Shown: positions 1 to 13,710, counted from the stretch's first letter. The stretch is 64,000 nucleotides of DNA from Oikopleura dioica (GCA_907165135.1 OU015567.1:11909001-11973000), one strand, 5' to 3'. Made by a program: numbers and translations. The notes: generated by a model from the letters alone, not told the origin.

Positions 1-3000
1 CCGCGGTTGAATTTGAGCTCGACAGTGTGCCACACATTATCGTTGACCGCTTTCTTGTACCGATAAGGTTCGTTTTCTGCGAATGAAAGTTCCAGTTTCG
101 AATCTTTTATCTTCAACGCCAAGGTCTTATCCAGCGCGAACGGGTTGCCCGCCCAAAAAATGACACCATTAGGATCGCGCGTTCGGAACTTGAATTTGAT
201 CTCGAACTCGTAAGTTGTATCACAGCGCTCGAAAGAGTATCGCTCAAAGGACTCTCCGCCAAACCACTGACCATGGAGAATGTTGAATTGGGTGATTGAA
301 CTTCGACCTGAAAAAGAAGTTGAGAATTGAGTGAAGATTTATTCGAAGATACCGAGGTTTTCTTGAAGGTATGTGTTGATCTTTGATTCGAGGTAGGGTT
401 TATCTGGTGAAATTTCAATGTGAACTGTGGCGGATTTTTCCTCGACTGAATCAATACTGGCAGATTTCTAAAGAGAAAGATTAACATTAAAAACTTTAGT
501 TTAGCCAACCAATTTGATATCCCTGAGTTCGGCGGCGAAAACTTCACTCAGGTCTTTTTCAATTCTTGCTTTGTCATTCCAGTCCATCTTTTTGGCTAAA
601 GTTAGAATCACATCGTATCCCATGCTGTCAAAATCGATGGAGCTATCCTGTGGCAGTTTCGCTTCCGATAATGAAATTGAATTATTTTCGCATTCTTCGT
701 CGTCGCAGGTCAAAATTTGTGGATCTATGTATCCCCCGGAACCTTCTTCGTCTGCATTTTCCGTCGGCTCTGGCGCTGGTGGCAAAATTGGCGGCATAAT
801 TATCTCCTCCATGATTTCCGATTCCTCCGATGACTCATCCTCACTGTCAATCTCTATCTGTGGATATCCGCTGAAAAGACATTGCTTGAAGTATTTGACA
901 GCTTCCGGCTGGTTTTCTGGCTTTTTATTGCAATGTAGCCGGCGCATGCCACACAGACTTCCATAAATGCGATGATCGTCTCCGCAGACAGCTCCGGATT
1001 CGACTTCCGCCAAAGTGCAGCCTTGGCACTCGTCTGGTTGCACGTCGATTTTTATGTCGCATTTTTGTCCAATGAAGCCTGCTTTGCAAAAACACTGTCC
1101 ATTTTCATCACAAAGTGCGCCTCTACTTCCCTGCTGAGAGCAAGAACATTGAACACAGAGGCCATTTAATTGATAGTAGTTCAGCTCGCAAATATCACAG
1201 TGTCTTCCTTTGTAGCCTGGTTTACAAAGACAACCTTCTTCGTGATCACAAGGTCCTTCAGGATTGTAAGCGCCAGGATGGTTACAATTGCAGTTGCTCT
1301 TGGTAATGACCAGTTCTCGCTGATTTTTACAGTTTCCATCTCTGTAGTATTTACACAAGTTGTCAAAAACAACGCCTTCTGCAACGACTTGAGATCCGAA
1401 ATCCGGACAATGCCAGTTACAGCGGCAGTAAATTTGATTTGAGAATTCTTCATCATCGTCGAATCTGTCTGAAACATCGACTCCGCCAAATTTACACACT
1501 TCTCCGCCTCCAGAACCTTCTACCTCTACGCCGCAATGTTCCAGCGGTACTTCGTAGAGCTCCTGGTTGAAGTGACAGGCCTGGCTTCTGAGCTCGCAGC
1601 GCGAGTCGTAAAGAATTCCGTCTGAACCACAGACGGCAGAATCGCCAAATTGGTGCTCACATTCGGGGCAGCGGCACTCTACTCCATCAACGGTTCGCTC
1701 GACACCAGCAGTGTAGATTGGACAATTGCTCTCGTCATTATCGTCTGAATTTTTTAGATTAAGGTGTCATCGAAAATCAAAAACCACATCGCTTGAATTT
1801 TAGTTTATAAATTGCAAACAAAAACAGATGATAAAAAAAATTTAAAGCTCTCTGATATTCCTTCCCAAAATATCTAAAGAGGTCACAGGAAATTTGTTTA
1901 ATTGCATTTAAGACATCCTTGAAGCTTTTGAAAACGGCGCTAATTGCGCATGCAATTCCGAAACGCGACGCTTTTAAGCCGATCCAAGATGATTATTGTC
2001 TACTCTGTGCAAGTCCGTTGATTTCATGGTCAGTTGACTTTTGTCCCCGAGATCCGCACAAAATGTACTCGAAAATTAGAATTGGCATTTCAGCTGCCTT
2101 CCGGATGAAAATGTTAGAAAAGAAGACGGAATGATAAATTATGTAGCGAGGGGTAATTGAGCGGGGCGTACCTGGACAATGGCCATCCTTGGCAATGTGG
2201 ACGGGTTGCTGGATTTCGCATTCGAATTGTCTGAAAGAAAATTAATTTGATGAAAAAAAATCACGGTAAAAAACCGGAAAAATCTTACCTAAGAGCACAC
2301 TCGTTCTTGAACTCAATATGGTTATCACTGCAGACTGGTCTATCGATATTTTTGCAATTGAAATCGCACTTGCACCGTCCTCTCTCACAATATGCGCCAA
2401 AATAGCACTCATTCTTGCACGTTTCCTCTGTTTCTTCTCTTTCCGGGCATTTACCAGAACTGACGAATTCGACTCCCGAGCCAAACTCGCAGTTTGTCCG
2501 TTTCAGGACACAAAGAGATTGATAAGTGACCCCATCTGATCCGCAAACAGGATGGTTCTCCGCTGGGCAAAGCGGGCAATTGCACTTCCATTCCGTCCCG
2601 AATAATTTGCATTCCTTATCTTTACACTCTTCACAAGGCGGTTCATAGCAACTCCCGATTTTCAAGTCAATATCTACGCCCATCGTACACTTGGCAAGAC
2701 ACTCTGATCCAAAGACTCTTCTAAAACTTCCCTTTGTCGCGCAAACAGTAGACGAAAATATCGTCGGCTCATTTTCGCAATCCAGGCAACTGCCTTCGCA
2801 GTACCGCGAGTTTTTTGTCGGCGCGCCGTCCCAGTAAATTGGATTACATACTCGACAGATTCCTTCGTGCTCGACGGCCAACGAGTGGATGTTTTCCTGT
2901 AAGTCAGGGATGAGAGGAGATAGAGTCTTATCGAGTTTGTTATGGAGTGTTAGACTAAACAAAGACCTCAAAATTGAGTTTATTTTTCAAAATTTCGGTC

Positions 3001-6000
3001 TATCAAAAACTCGTTTTCTCATCCCGCTCCTTGCATTTTCTTCTATTCAGATCACACTCTGATCTGTACGTATTGCCGTCATTACCACAGACATCAGCAG
3101 GTATATTGTCATCGCAGGCCGGGCACCTGCAAATGCCAACATTACAGATCGATCCGTTGTGACACTCATCGTCTTGGCGACATTCAATTTCTGACATTTG
3201 GACATCGCGACAAAGGCCGTGGTACTGGATGGAGATGAATTTCTGATCGCGACATTGTGCCGCGTTCAATTCGCATTCGTTCAAATATGTGACTCCATCG
3301 GAGCCACAGACAGCTGCTACTTCTTCTCTCTCACAGCGCATGTCCACGCATTGACATAGTCCAGATGTCGGGTCACAAACAGCTCCAAATGAGCACGAAG
3401 TTCTAGCACATTTATCTTCCACGAGCTCACCTAATGAACACTTGAGTATAATTCTTTACATAAGTTATACCATTAAAATGCCAAGATTCATTTTCTTGAC
3501 CAATAAAAAGCTCGGTTCAAAAATCTTTAATTTCTTATTGGTCCAGAAAAAGATAGGGCTTAAAATACATATTTCACAAAAATACATGCTCAAAAAGTTG
3601 AATGTGCTGAAGCATGCTGACATTTACTAAATGCTTTAACAACCGGCTCATAACCAGTAATTATTTCATTTCTCTTCTCATAAATGCAAAAGTTGGTGCA
3701 CGAAGCAGTGCATTTACTGCTAAAAACAAAGCAATTTAGCCCTCAGCCATCTTATTAATTACAAAAAAGATAAGATTGATCAACTTTGAAAATCGCAAAA
3801 ATTCACCGGATCAAGGGTGCTTTTTTCAGGAATTTTTAATTTCGCGCAAAAATTGTTTTGTTGTGGCGGGGCTTGGCGGTTTGGGCTTTCCAAGGGCAGT
3901 GAATCTTTTTATGTGGCTCCCGGAACCGCCATGGGACTGTTTATAATAAAAGTTTGTTTTCGCTTTGTTTGTTATCAGTTTTGGCCTCATACGGTACCTT
4001 TGGATAGAGCTTCTACTTTCTCCAAATTTCCATGCGAAATCGAAAGCGGACTACTCGCGAGCGTCAAAATCGTGCCTTCCCGATCTGTCTTGGCAAAGAT
4101 GATTTTCGTCTCTCCCTGCCGAATCTTGGACTTGCATATTGCTTTATCACCAAAGCCGTAAATCGGCAGCGTGATGTCTTCGCCGTATTCTGTCAGCGTC
4201 TGAAGATGAAAAGTTAATTTTTATTTTACGCGCAAATTGAGCTTTAAAAATAATATGAAAGACAAGAATCATATTCCGAATTCAGAATTGTTATTGGCTT
4301 CTTTTTTTCTGACACTTGTCATTTTAATTGCATTCCAGTTAAATTTATTCAGAACTATGAAAACGAAAATGACGAGAAATTAGTCAAATTAATATTCGTT
4401 TTGAAAATGAAACTCTTTATAAGATTCTCATAAAGGATTCTTAAATTTCTACAAATTGCCTTTCTTATATCTTCATTCAAATAGCCATAAAGATCTGGAT
4501 CCGCATAGACTCGCTGGCAATCCTAGAAAACGGGGGAGTACTCAAACGTATCAATAAAACATCGGACTTCCGGAGTCACTAATGCCCATAAGTAGCGATG
4601 AAAAGAGCGCTCATTTTTTTGGACTGGCCTAGATCCAAGAAACTGAAAAAAAGCTGACAGGTGAGAGTGAAAAAATTGCGCTTTTGTAACTACTAATGAT
4701 CGCCAAGCGTAATTACTCTTGCTTGGACTCGAGTTTTTATCCGTGAGATTGACAAAACTGAAAATTTATTGCATTTGGTCGTAATGCTCAATTTACGTAA
4801 TGGCGAGTAAATCAAAAATTTGATTATGGACGGATGAAAGAGCAAGTTCAATTTTGTGGGCGTCGGTATTTAATTAACCCAACTCGGATTAGCGCTCAAA
4901 TGAATTCAATTCAAATTGAAAGGAATTAATTATCCTCAATGTGGGTATACAATGCCGCATATCTTCAGAAGAAGGTTCTCCCGAGCGAAAAATTTGTAAA
5001 AGATTTTGTAATAACTGGAAACCCCCAAATCACTAACTGTTGTTTTTTGTTAACTTCCGTTTTCATTAATTCCTCGAAAGAGCGAAAACAACCGCTCCCT
5101 GGTTTTCCGGCCCCGCATCAGAGAGATTATTTTGGCCCGGTGGACTTGTAAAAAATAAATTTCTCGATGGGATAAGCTTTTTGATATGGTCGGGCGGATC
5201 AAAGTCCCCGTCTGTGATTCCTTTCGCACCAAGCTTGACCGCGGAGGATGGTCTCGATAAGCCCACTTGCATTTTTCCCAACTTCCGGGTTTATTTCCGA
5301 CAAGGGTTCAAAAACATCGCTGGAAAAAGCAACATAGATGACAACGAAACAAAATTTGTGTTTTGTTGAATCATCTTATAAGTAAAAATCATGTGATTAA
5401 AGCTTTAAATGCCTTAGAAAATAATTTATTTCCGATTCAAAGTCTATGAATCAATTTGACAAGATGATAAAAGTATCTTTTTCTTTGAAAAAATTGCAAC
5501 TTCCGCCCCCTACTTCCGCCGGAGTTACGGGACCAGGCCAGGGGAAGTGAAGAGCAGTAGTTTTAGGCTTACCGTTGATTTGCCGTGAACTTTTTCGAGG
5601 TGGTGGGAGCCTTTCATGATGCGCCAGACTTTCGCTTGCAGACAAATTCCAGTTTGGGACTCGTATCTTCCAGGAGATATTCAAAAAGTTTTAAAGAGGG
5701 AGTAAAATGAGGACGGGCGATTGATACCGTCCATATGCAGTCTCATCTGCCTGGCCTAGAAATTGATTTTGCGAAAAAAAATCATATTTAGGACAAATTA
5801 ACGAAAAACTCTTTTATGAGAAAATTTGTATCTCCTTTCCTTTCGCATGTCGCACTGAGAATGACCTCTGCCTCAGAAGATCTACAGTTTCCGGTTGAAA
5901 GTCAAAGTCGAAGTTTCCGGTCATTAAGAATTAACTGATAATTATGCGACGCAGTTTCGAATAAGTGAGATCAAGTGAGAGCGATTACGTTAAATTTGAG

Positions 6001-7766
6001 TTTCTTTCAGAAGGGGAAATTGCTCTTTTGAGACCTTTTTTTTCAGAATTTCAACCGTTCCTGGATTCGACTGGATCTGGTTTGCAGCGCGGCCGAAATG
6101 CATTTAGGGCTTATTTGAGTGAATAAATTTTTCCCAAGAAATTTTTAATGATCATTTTTGAAGGAAAAACTTCAAAATTCCTGCTAAAAACGCCAAGTTC
6201 TTTGTTGAAGTGCTTTGAACTGAGAATCAGAGAGCTTCCGTAGGATTAATTTCTCATTTTTTCCCTGGCCAAGTGCAGTTTATAAAAACAAAACTAAGGA
6301 TTACTCGTTGATGCCTTTCGAAGGTTCTCTCGCGCCTCGGGCAAGTCCACAGCTAATCTCCCCAATCAAAACAGTTTTGACAGGCAAGTGCACTCAGCGC
6401 AAGTGTAACAGAAACTTTTTCAAACTCTTGAGAGCCGGCTTGACTGTTTCGAATACTTTCAATGTCAAGGGTCAATTAGAGGACTTAGCCAAAAAATAGT
6501 GTGGCGGTAAAATCCTACCTAGCTCCGGTATACAGCTCTTCTATCAAATATCTTTGGCGGTTACTTTTCCGGAGAGTCTCGAAGACTATTATCCCAGGTT
6601 GATCTTGAGAAAATGAGAATCCCGGGGTTTTCAAATGAAAGAAAAATTATGTATGGCACAGGATTTGATCTCGTGACCTCTCTGTTCAATGATTTTTAAT
6701 GATATAAGTTTCAGTTTGTTCTAAAGTTTATCTTATTCAAAACTAACCGATTTACGAGATAATTGACTCTCCGGAAGCGTGTTTTTTATATAAACGTTTT
6801 TTGAATGGGTCATTTTTTTGGTTCAATATTTGGCCGCAGCAAAGGCCAAGTCCTCCAGTTTTCATTGTAAATTGGCGGACAAGCGGAAGGGTGTTATTTG
6901 TTCTGCACTCGGTGAGGGTTTAGGAGCTCACTTAGCCTCTTACACTCTTCATCTTGTGTGCTTTTTGCTTTGGCTTTGATCGACGGGCTCTTCAGAATTT
7001 GGATTAGAAATTTTGCTTTTCAAAAAATTGCATGGTACACAAAAATGGTAAGAAAATATCTCATATATCGGTTAGTTTTGAAAAGGAAAGGTACTATCGA
7101 AGGTTTGCTTTATTTTGAAATAGAAAGATGATATTTCAAGCGCGAAGGTCGGCTTATTGATAAATCGCAAAAGTTTGTAAATGGGATATTTAGGGTTCAA
7201 GGTTCAAAATCTCGCACTTTCTGTTTGTTGACCAAATTTTACGCTGGCATCAATTACAAAAAAGTGGATGTTCAAGAATCAAGTGATAAAGCGAGCTCTC
7301 AGATGGTAGCGATTTCAATGTCGTAAAACACGATTTTTGATATCATAAAACTTGAGTCTGACATTGACACGCCAAATCCGACTGACTTCCTCCATTTTTC
7401 ATAAAGCTTTTTTGTTTCTACGCTGAGGTCACGTGTAAAGAAAGAAGGTTTATGAAAAAGTCATCGTTTTTTTCCGAATTTATCAATAAATCATAATATT
7501 GCTGATTAATCATTCACGGAATTTTTGCCAAAGATTGATTAACCGTCAGTTTTTCCCTCCTCGTGGTAGAATTCTAGTCAGATATAAATCACAAAAACAT
7601 AAAAAAAGCATGATTATTCACCAGAAAGACCCTTTTTCTCTCTAATCATTTGTATTACGGAAAAACAATTCATGAAATTGACTATTTTGAAGCCACTATG
7701 AGTTGTTTCTTCGTACTTTTATTCACCCGTCCCTTGAAAACACAAAGCCAACACCGAGATCTTCAT
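1..7766 (-). CDS. AGRN: Agrin (partial; 3' end outside window)
   Basis: Secreted heparan-sulfate proteoglycan of basement membranes; in vertebrates it binds laminin through NtA and organises synapses through its LamG end. Exons in transcript order: 7766-7727, 6392-6305, 5666-5573, 4199-3998, 3430-3024, 2896-2289, 2230-2172, 1744-510, 467-353, 307-<1; all phases agree. Domains seen: short signal peptide (MKISVLALCF), NtA split over three exons (KVWRIMKG, YGFGDKAICKSKIRQGETK), seven follistatin/Kazal-type units (VCGSDGVTY motifs; the third and seventh degenerate), two laminin-EGF repeats, an eighth Kazal, an acidic/proline linker, SEA split at 510/467, then LamG (WHTVELKF). This is the canonical agrin order. 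The first two exons rest on phase and weak NtA similarity, so they are less certain. The 3023-2897 intron appears to be GA-AG. Remaining LamG/EGF modules lie left of the window. Confidence 0.9.
2897..3023 (-). other. Non-canonical GA-AG intron in agrin
   Basis: The upstream Kazal exon must end in phase 0 to join the exon starting at 2896, and no GT donor gives that phase. Splicing at CGG|GATGAG to CTTACAG|GAAAAC completes the Kazal unit with its last cysteine. The coordinates are inferred from phase and domain completion. Confidence 0.6.
3431..6304 (-). other. Large 5' introns of agrin
   Basis: Apart from the two NtA exons (4199-3998 and 5666-5573) this stretch is AT-rich and has no further coding signal that I can defend on either strand. 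Together with 6393-7726 it makes the agrin 5' end unusually loose for this compact genome, which could indicate intronic regulatory sequence. Confidence 0.4.
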
Positions 7767-8527
7767 CCTCTTATTTGACTTGCTTCTTGTCGTTTCGAAT
7801 CTCTTATCTTTCCGAAATTTTATAACCAGCACATAATTTTTCGCCTCTTTTATGCCTTCAAAAATTGTTAAATTTAACAAAAATACAAAAGATCTTTTAG
7901 TTGTATTATACAACTTGTATACAGAGTTTAAAACTTTAGTTGACGGGTATTTGGCGGTGACCTGGTGCGCGCGCGGCGCTCCAACTCATGAGCGCCATCT
8001 CCTGGTGATAGGAGCGTGCGCGCACGCGCAAAGGCTTTTATTCTTGAGTTATGAAGCTTTTACACTTGATTTTCTTAACCACGGTCATATCATAATTAAA
8101 TGAAATTTTTGGTACTAAATTTTCCTATTCTTATCAATGTTATCTACCTATATTTCTGCCACCTAGGGCAATCTAGGGACTAAGAACCCTAACGGAGCTT
8201 ATCTCATACCCTTGAATTATGGGCAATTGGCCGTTTCCTTATCACCTGTTTAGGTTTAGCGCATCGTCGGACAAAGTGTCCGGCTTCTTTACACAAAACA
8301 AACGCCGGAAAAATGTTATCACTTTTGCCTCCCACCGAGCCAGATTCAAGTACAGGTTGAATTACCATCATGTTGCGAGATTTTTAATTGGGAACAGAGC
8401 CTTTTTCACTTTTACTTATTTCCACTTGTCGAATATGTATCGCCATAGAAACCGTGTCTGCTTTCTCCCCAAACATTCAGAACGCTTGGGATTTTCTTAT
8501 TTTTTCCCTATTTTTTTCGGAGGAAAA
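7767..8527. promoter_or_regulatory. Divergent intergenic region between agrin and EFHC
   Basis: The 761 bases between the two divergent start codons hold the promoters of both genes. A GC-rich, CG-dinucleotide-rich block at about 7965-8035 (GCGCGCG and GCGCGCACGCGC runs) stands out from the AT-rich surroundings. I see no coding sequence. Confidence 0.4.
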
Positions 8528-10824
8528 ATGAATCGGCATCAGGATTTTCCTCCAGTTGGCCTGCCCTTTTTGCCAGGTAGAGAAAAGCATACCAGTAGAG
8601 AAAGAAGAAGTTCTTTTAAATTCCAAGAGGTGTCGAAGCGCATGTTTGAAAATATTTTTTAGGAAACAGTCTTGTTGACCCGACGAAACAGCGATTTCAC
8701 CTCTCCCAGTCGCTTGTTTATGATAAGGGATACGCGTTGAAGAACCAGCCTCAGTACAAAATTGGAGGAGGGAAGATTGAGCTGTCGAAAATTGACCCAG
8801 CAGAAGTTCAATGCCTTGATAAAGAGTTTGCGGCGCTTCAGGTATTTTTTTTTGTAAAAATATAACATTTGAAGCTGCTCTTGAGCGTGAACTTTTTATT
8901 AAAATTTTTTTCAATTTTCAATTAATCCTGAAAGCAGCGTACTTTGTTCAGTTCTCGGACGTTACTCGATGTGAGGACCCGGGCTTCATCCCGGCGCACG
9001 TGGCGCTCGACAAAAAGGTGCTCCACTTCAAAGGCTACTTTTCCGAAGAAATCATCGACTCGCCGGTCGAGAGCGAGCGGGTTCGATTCCTCGACATTTT
9101 CTACTATCTGGTGGACGATTCCGTCGCTATGTCTGAACCGCAACAGGAAAACTCAGGGATTGTCCAGGGGAAGTTTTTGACGCGCCAACGACTTCCCCTT
9201 GGCCAAGGTGATCGATTACTTTCTTGGAAGCATTTGAATACTGCCATGGATCTGATGGTCTACTCAAAGGTACCCGTTTTGTTGAGTTTCTATTCAGTTA
9301 AGAAAGTTAATTTTGTGGCACCAATTTATCTAAATACTAACTTCCTCTTATTATTAAATCACCCTATGTGGTCTCAAAAGTTCACTCTCCGGATTAAAAA
9401 TATGATTTCTACTTCCGCAACCTAATAAAAGATTACCGATCTATTTGTTCAGAAAGTCCGTCTTTACTGGTGCGATGCTTTTACGCGAGAGTGGCTCACC
9501 TCGGAAGGTATCGAAGTGAATGCAAATGAGTCGTCTCCTGGTGATCGGTACATTTCTTCACGAGAACAACCTGATAGATCTTACGTCTCGCCTTCGGAAG
9601 TTGATTCACTGCATAAATTCTTGACTCTGGATCGAGTTGTGCTGAGATTTTTTGCAATTTGGGATGAGCGAGATCAGCTTTTTGGCGAAGTTCGAAAGGT
9701 AAATACACTTGTTCTAAGACTTGTTCTAAATTTGAATATTGAATGTGGCCTTGAAAGAGAAAATTAGCATATCTCGAGTGTTTCAATTTTTAGTTCATTG
9801 TGCACTTTTACATGGCTGACGATACGCTGGAGATACGGGAAGTGCACCAGGCGAACAACGGGCGCGATCCCTTTCCCATTTTGGTCTCGCGACAACGCAT
9901 GCCAAGACATTTGGTGGCGAAGACTTATCCTTCCGTCGAAAAGGATATCGTCTCTGGTAGGCGTTCTCAGCAATGTCAAGGATTCTACTTGTTTTAAGAG
10001 TCGGTTGGATTCTTCGAGGCCACGGATCTGAGGGTTGGAGAGAGCATCTTTGTGAATAACAGAAACATGCTGTTGTATGATTGTGATGGAGCTACTCGAC
10101 AGTTCTCCCAAAGTAACAGTCAACTGCGACAATTCTTAATTTACTTCAGCAAAACTTGGAATCGTCCAGCCAGAAGCAGTGAGCATCGATCAGTACTTCA
10201 AACACCCCGATCCCCCAGTAGCTGCTGTCCCCGACTGGAATGGTTTTGGATCGCTAGAAGATTCAGAAGAGAATTGCAAGAGAATCGTACCAGACCGACC
10301 GAGAAAGAATTACTTGAAAATGCTCCTCGCTGGAAATGAGAAGCTCAGATTCAAGGCTAAAATGGTAGAATATCGCTAGTTGATAAATGAATGTTATTTA
10401 AGATTTTTAGGTCGGAAGGAATGAAATGGATGATATGAGAGTGTTTGTCTTTGAAATTCGTCTAGCTGACGATTTGATTTGTATGATATATATTATTTTA
10501 CTGATGTTAATGTTTTCTCTAGCTATCTTCGAAACAACCCCTAGAAACTCAGGAATGCGAAGTGGTCGATTCCTAGAGCCATCAAGAATAGCCAAGCCAA
10601 ACTCAGATCCAAACTACCCAGAATACTACGCTATTCCCGACTTTTGTATTGGTGCCGAACTAACAGGTAAAGCTTCAGCTTCGAAGTAAAGAAAATAAGT
10701 TTCTTTTTTAGTTTTTGCAAATCGATTTGTCATCACCGAAGCTGATTTACACGTGAAAAATTGGGTGACGGAAAACGCCGCGTCGCTTCCATCTTCATTT
10801 GTTGAAAACATTCAAGCTTCATAG
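8528..10824 (+). CDS. EFHC1/EFHC2-type ciliary DM10-domain protein
   Basis: Homologue of myoclonin1/EFHC2 (algal Rib72), a microtubule inner protein of ciliary doublets. Ten exons, all GT-AG: 8528-8576, 8663-8841, 8952-9269, 9453-9698, 9794-9956, 9999-10112, 10150-10364, 10411-10480, 10523-10666, 10712-10824; 536 residues. The N-terminus carries the family signature GLPFLPG. Three DM10 domains follow, recognisable from VLHFKGYF...ENSGIVQGK, VVLRFFAIWD...EIREVHQ.NNGRDPFP, and the ENSG-like RNSGMRSGRF with FANRFVITEAD. The protein ends about ten residues after the third DM10, so the C-terminal EF-hand region of vertebrate EFHC1 is absent. I cannot decide between EFHC1 and EFHC2. Confidence 0.93.
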
Positions 10825-13370
10825 AACTTTTTTATAAACACTGTATTGAAGAAAATAAAATATATTTTTGTAAGAATCATATTCAATAGTAGTTCATAAA
10901 ATTGAACAAAAAATCTCAACATTCAAAAATTTCATGTTTTCTCAAAGTCCATCCTCAAACATCTGGCGCTACCGCAAACATAGTAAAATGGTAAAACTAA
11001 CGTAAACATCTTCTGTGATTGTGGTCGCGTGGTTTTGACTTGACATTGAAGACTTGCACAAATCCTCACAACAGCCAACCACAAACACACCTGTCTTGAA
11101 TTGCTCCAAAATTAACGCGATCTCATTCTTGCAAAAATGCTTGAAACCGGCAAAATATAGATCATATCCCACGTTTTCGTGTTCTACTTCGTATCTTGTG
11201 ACCTTTTGATTAATTCACCCTAAGTTGTTTCTTCTTGCTGTCGAAAGTGCATTTCCATTTGCGCCTTATCTTACAATCTGCCCGTGAGGCCTACATACTA
11301 GGTAGTACCTTTCTCAATCGATCGATAAATAATTTCTCGATATAAAAAATAAAAGACATCCTCTTTAATACTTTTCCTAGACACAAATATCCAGATACAG
11401 AGAAAGAATTAACAGAAGTAAGCATTTCCGGGCATTTTGTTCAGTGTAGGACTCATATATTTTTAAACCGATTGGTTGTACAGAAATATAAGGCATTTTC
11501 CTGTTCACATTTTGTGATTTGTAGACGCCTGAAGCAAAGATGAATATTCAATAGCTCTTGAAAAATTGATCCCTGTTCTTTTCCCCGCATCTCCAAGAGA
11601 AAGGGCTAAATATCTATGCAAAATCGACAAGAGAGGATAAATGATACCGAAAACATGCCCGACAAAAAGGAACCGTTCTCTATTTTACCATTTTCCAATT
11701 CTTCAGTACATTTTCTTAAAAATGATCGCACGAGTAATTAAGTCAAGAGTATACATAATTGAGTTAGAACAAAACTGTGTGCCACGGGACGAAATCTGTT
11801 AGTTAGCTCCTGAACTCTCGAGATGAGTGTTTAACACTTGCTTTAGAGCCCTAGCATATTTCTAGCTTTTTTTTCTGGGCATGGAATCAACAACGAGAAC
11901 GCGAAATGAGCCGCCGATTTATAATCAGCTTTTGCTTTACTTTGGCATTTTTAGGCAGAGATAGAAATCAAAGAGAAAGTTAAAAAAAGAATCAACGAAA
12001 AAAATCGTCCAAGAAGCAACCTTATCTATCTCTTTTTCTAAAGCACATTTGTTTTCATCGTCGTCTTCGTGTACTTACTGACCCCAGGACTGACAGACCC
12101 ATTTGAAGATGAAGTCCCTTCAACCTCGAGTACCTTTAATTCTGTAATCAAGGAAAGAGTTCCATCCAATCAATCACTCTTGACCACAAATGTGGTCAGT
12201 AGAACTAAAATGAACAACAGTTACTCTTCGTTGTTTTTCTTTTTGGAATTCAAAATAGAAATCGAATGCTTGGCTTGGACTGGGAATGCTTTTGCTTGTT
12301 CATGTGATGGTGATGATTTTCATTTTTTGCTCGGGATATCTAGGAATGGAATCGAATGACAATTTTCGCCCATAATGTCGATGGATAAAAATTCCACCGA
12401 AGCTTCACTACGCAATTCTGCAAAATCAAACGGGGCGAAGAATGTTATTTCATATACGGCCGGTCGCCGCTGGTCCCAATTTTCATCGCGATTTCCTTCT
12501 TCCTTTCTGAGTCGCTGCCACTCTTCTACATCGCAATATAATGTTTAGATATAGCTTGTACTTTTTTATTTTGCCAATAAAGACCCGTTTTTCCAGTACT
12601 TCAAATCGAGAAACGAAACAAAGGAAGATATTTATTCAGATTGTTTTAGCGGGCTTTTCGCTCTTCTCGTTTAATTATTTATTAAAAAACCTTGTGCAGA
12701 CTCTATAAAGTCAGCAAAATAAACTGCCAGAACATACAGCAGCACTCATCTTCAATTGGAAATTCAAAATATCTCTTGATGGCTGAGTAGTAGAGTTCAC
12801 TGAGTGAACTTATAGCATCGAGTCTTTGCATAAATAATTTGAAGGTAGACTTCCGCTGACGACTTTCTCAATAGAGCAACCTTGAAGACTGAATTCAGAA
12901 GGTAAACTTGACAATTGTCTCTTTTGAAGAATCTTGCGGAGATGAGTTTACTGGCATTGGATTAACTCGCTCTTTCTCAAACGTTCAAGGGCACTTTTTG
13001 TACTAATCAGCTGCTCATCACTCCTAAGCGCTTTGATTTTTGACCTTTCAAATCTTAATTTACCCATGGGCTCGCAGTAGTTTCGCAATCAAAGACCACC
13101 CAGGTTTGGCTGCTTGGAGTCCTGTTCTTTCCAGTTTTCATTGATTCTAATACCAATTAGACTAATTATATGGATAGAAAAAAGAATAAAAAACATCTAG
13201 CTGACATAGTAGATTAATGTCCTTTCTATGTCATTTTGACCTCCAAAAGCTTCGCACAAAGCTCTACTTTCTTCGGGATTCAACGAAGATTTTGAATGAA
13301 GCGTGGTTTTTATGTAAATAAGCAGCGTTTATTGATGATATCATTTATATGTACAGTATTTTTGGAGCAG
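10825..13370. other. Intergenic region, no supported gene
   Basis: About 2.5 kb of AT-rich sequence, long for this genome. The only noteworthy item is a 57-codon plus-strand ORF (ATG 12375, stop near 12546) followed by AATAAA around 12580. It has no recognisable domain and I do not annotate it as a gene. Confidence 0.4.
10854..10859 (+). terminator. Poly(A) signal of the EFHC gene
   Basis: AATAAA 30 bases after the stop codon. Confidence 0.7.
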
Positions 13371-13710
13371 TCAAAACGAAATCGCTTTCACAAGTTTATC
13401 ATTTTTTCTCTTCTTCATCATTCGATCTAGCGTTTCAGGGAGAAACATGTAGTACTGGTTGTTCTGTAGGCTTTTTGGGTGCACTTGCATCTCGCTTAAT
13501 TTGAAGTAGTTGAGTTCCAGTCGGATTTCAAGTTTTTGTTCTGGTGTCAGTTTCGCCCATTTTTGCTGAAATAATAGATAAATATCGGTTTTCATAAAGT
13601 TGATTGGCAGAAAAATTTTCTAAAGAAGAAGTTCTTACCTTGCCCTTTCGGTCGTAATACGGGGCTTCGGAAATGTCGAGTTCAGATTTGAAAGTCACTG
13701 GCTTCTTCAT
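13371..13710 (-). CDS. Small conserved-looking protein of unknown function (88 aa)
   Basis: Two exons, 13710-13639 and 13565-13371, joined by a clean GT-AG intron (AAG|GTAAGA ... TTTCAG|CAA). The protein is basic and hydrophilic, with a predicted helical middle (TPEQKLEIRLELNYFKLSEM) followed by VHP and a lysine/arginine-rich C-terminus; there is no signal peptide or membrane segment. AATAAA at 13328-13333 (read on the minus strand) lies just downstream. The middle helix looks like part of a conserved family, but I cannot name it. Confidence 0.65.

Noticed and set aside
10969-11172. 67-codon minus-strand frame with several cysteines
   Set aside because: It begins with a non-ATG codon and lacks splice sites or family resemblance.
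12375-12546. 57-codon ORF followed by AATAAA
   Set aside because: No splice partner, no domain and an unremarkable Ser-rich composition; short open frames are expected by chance here.
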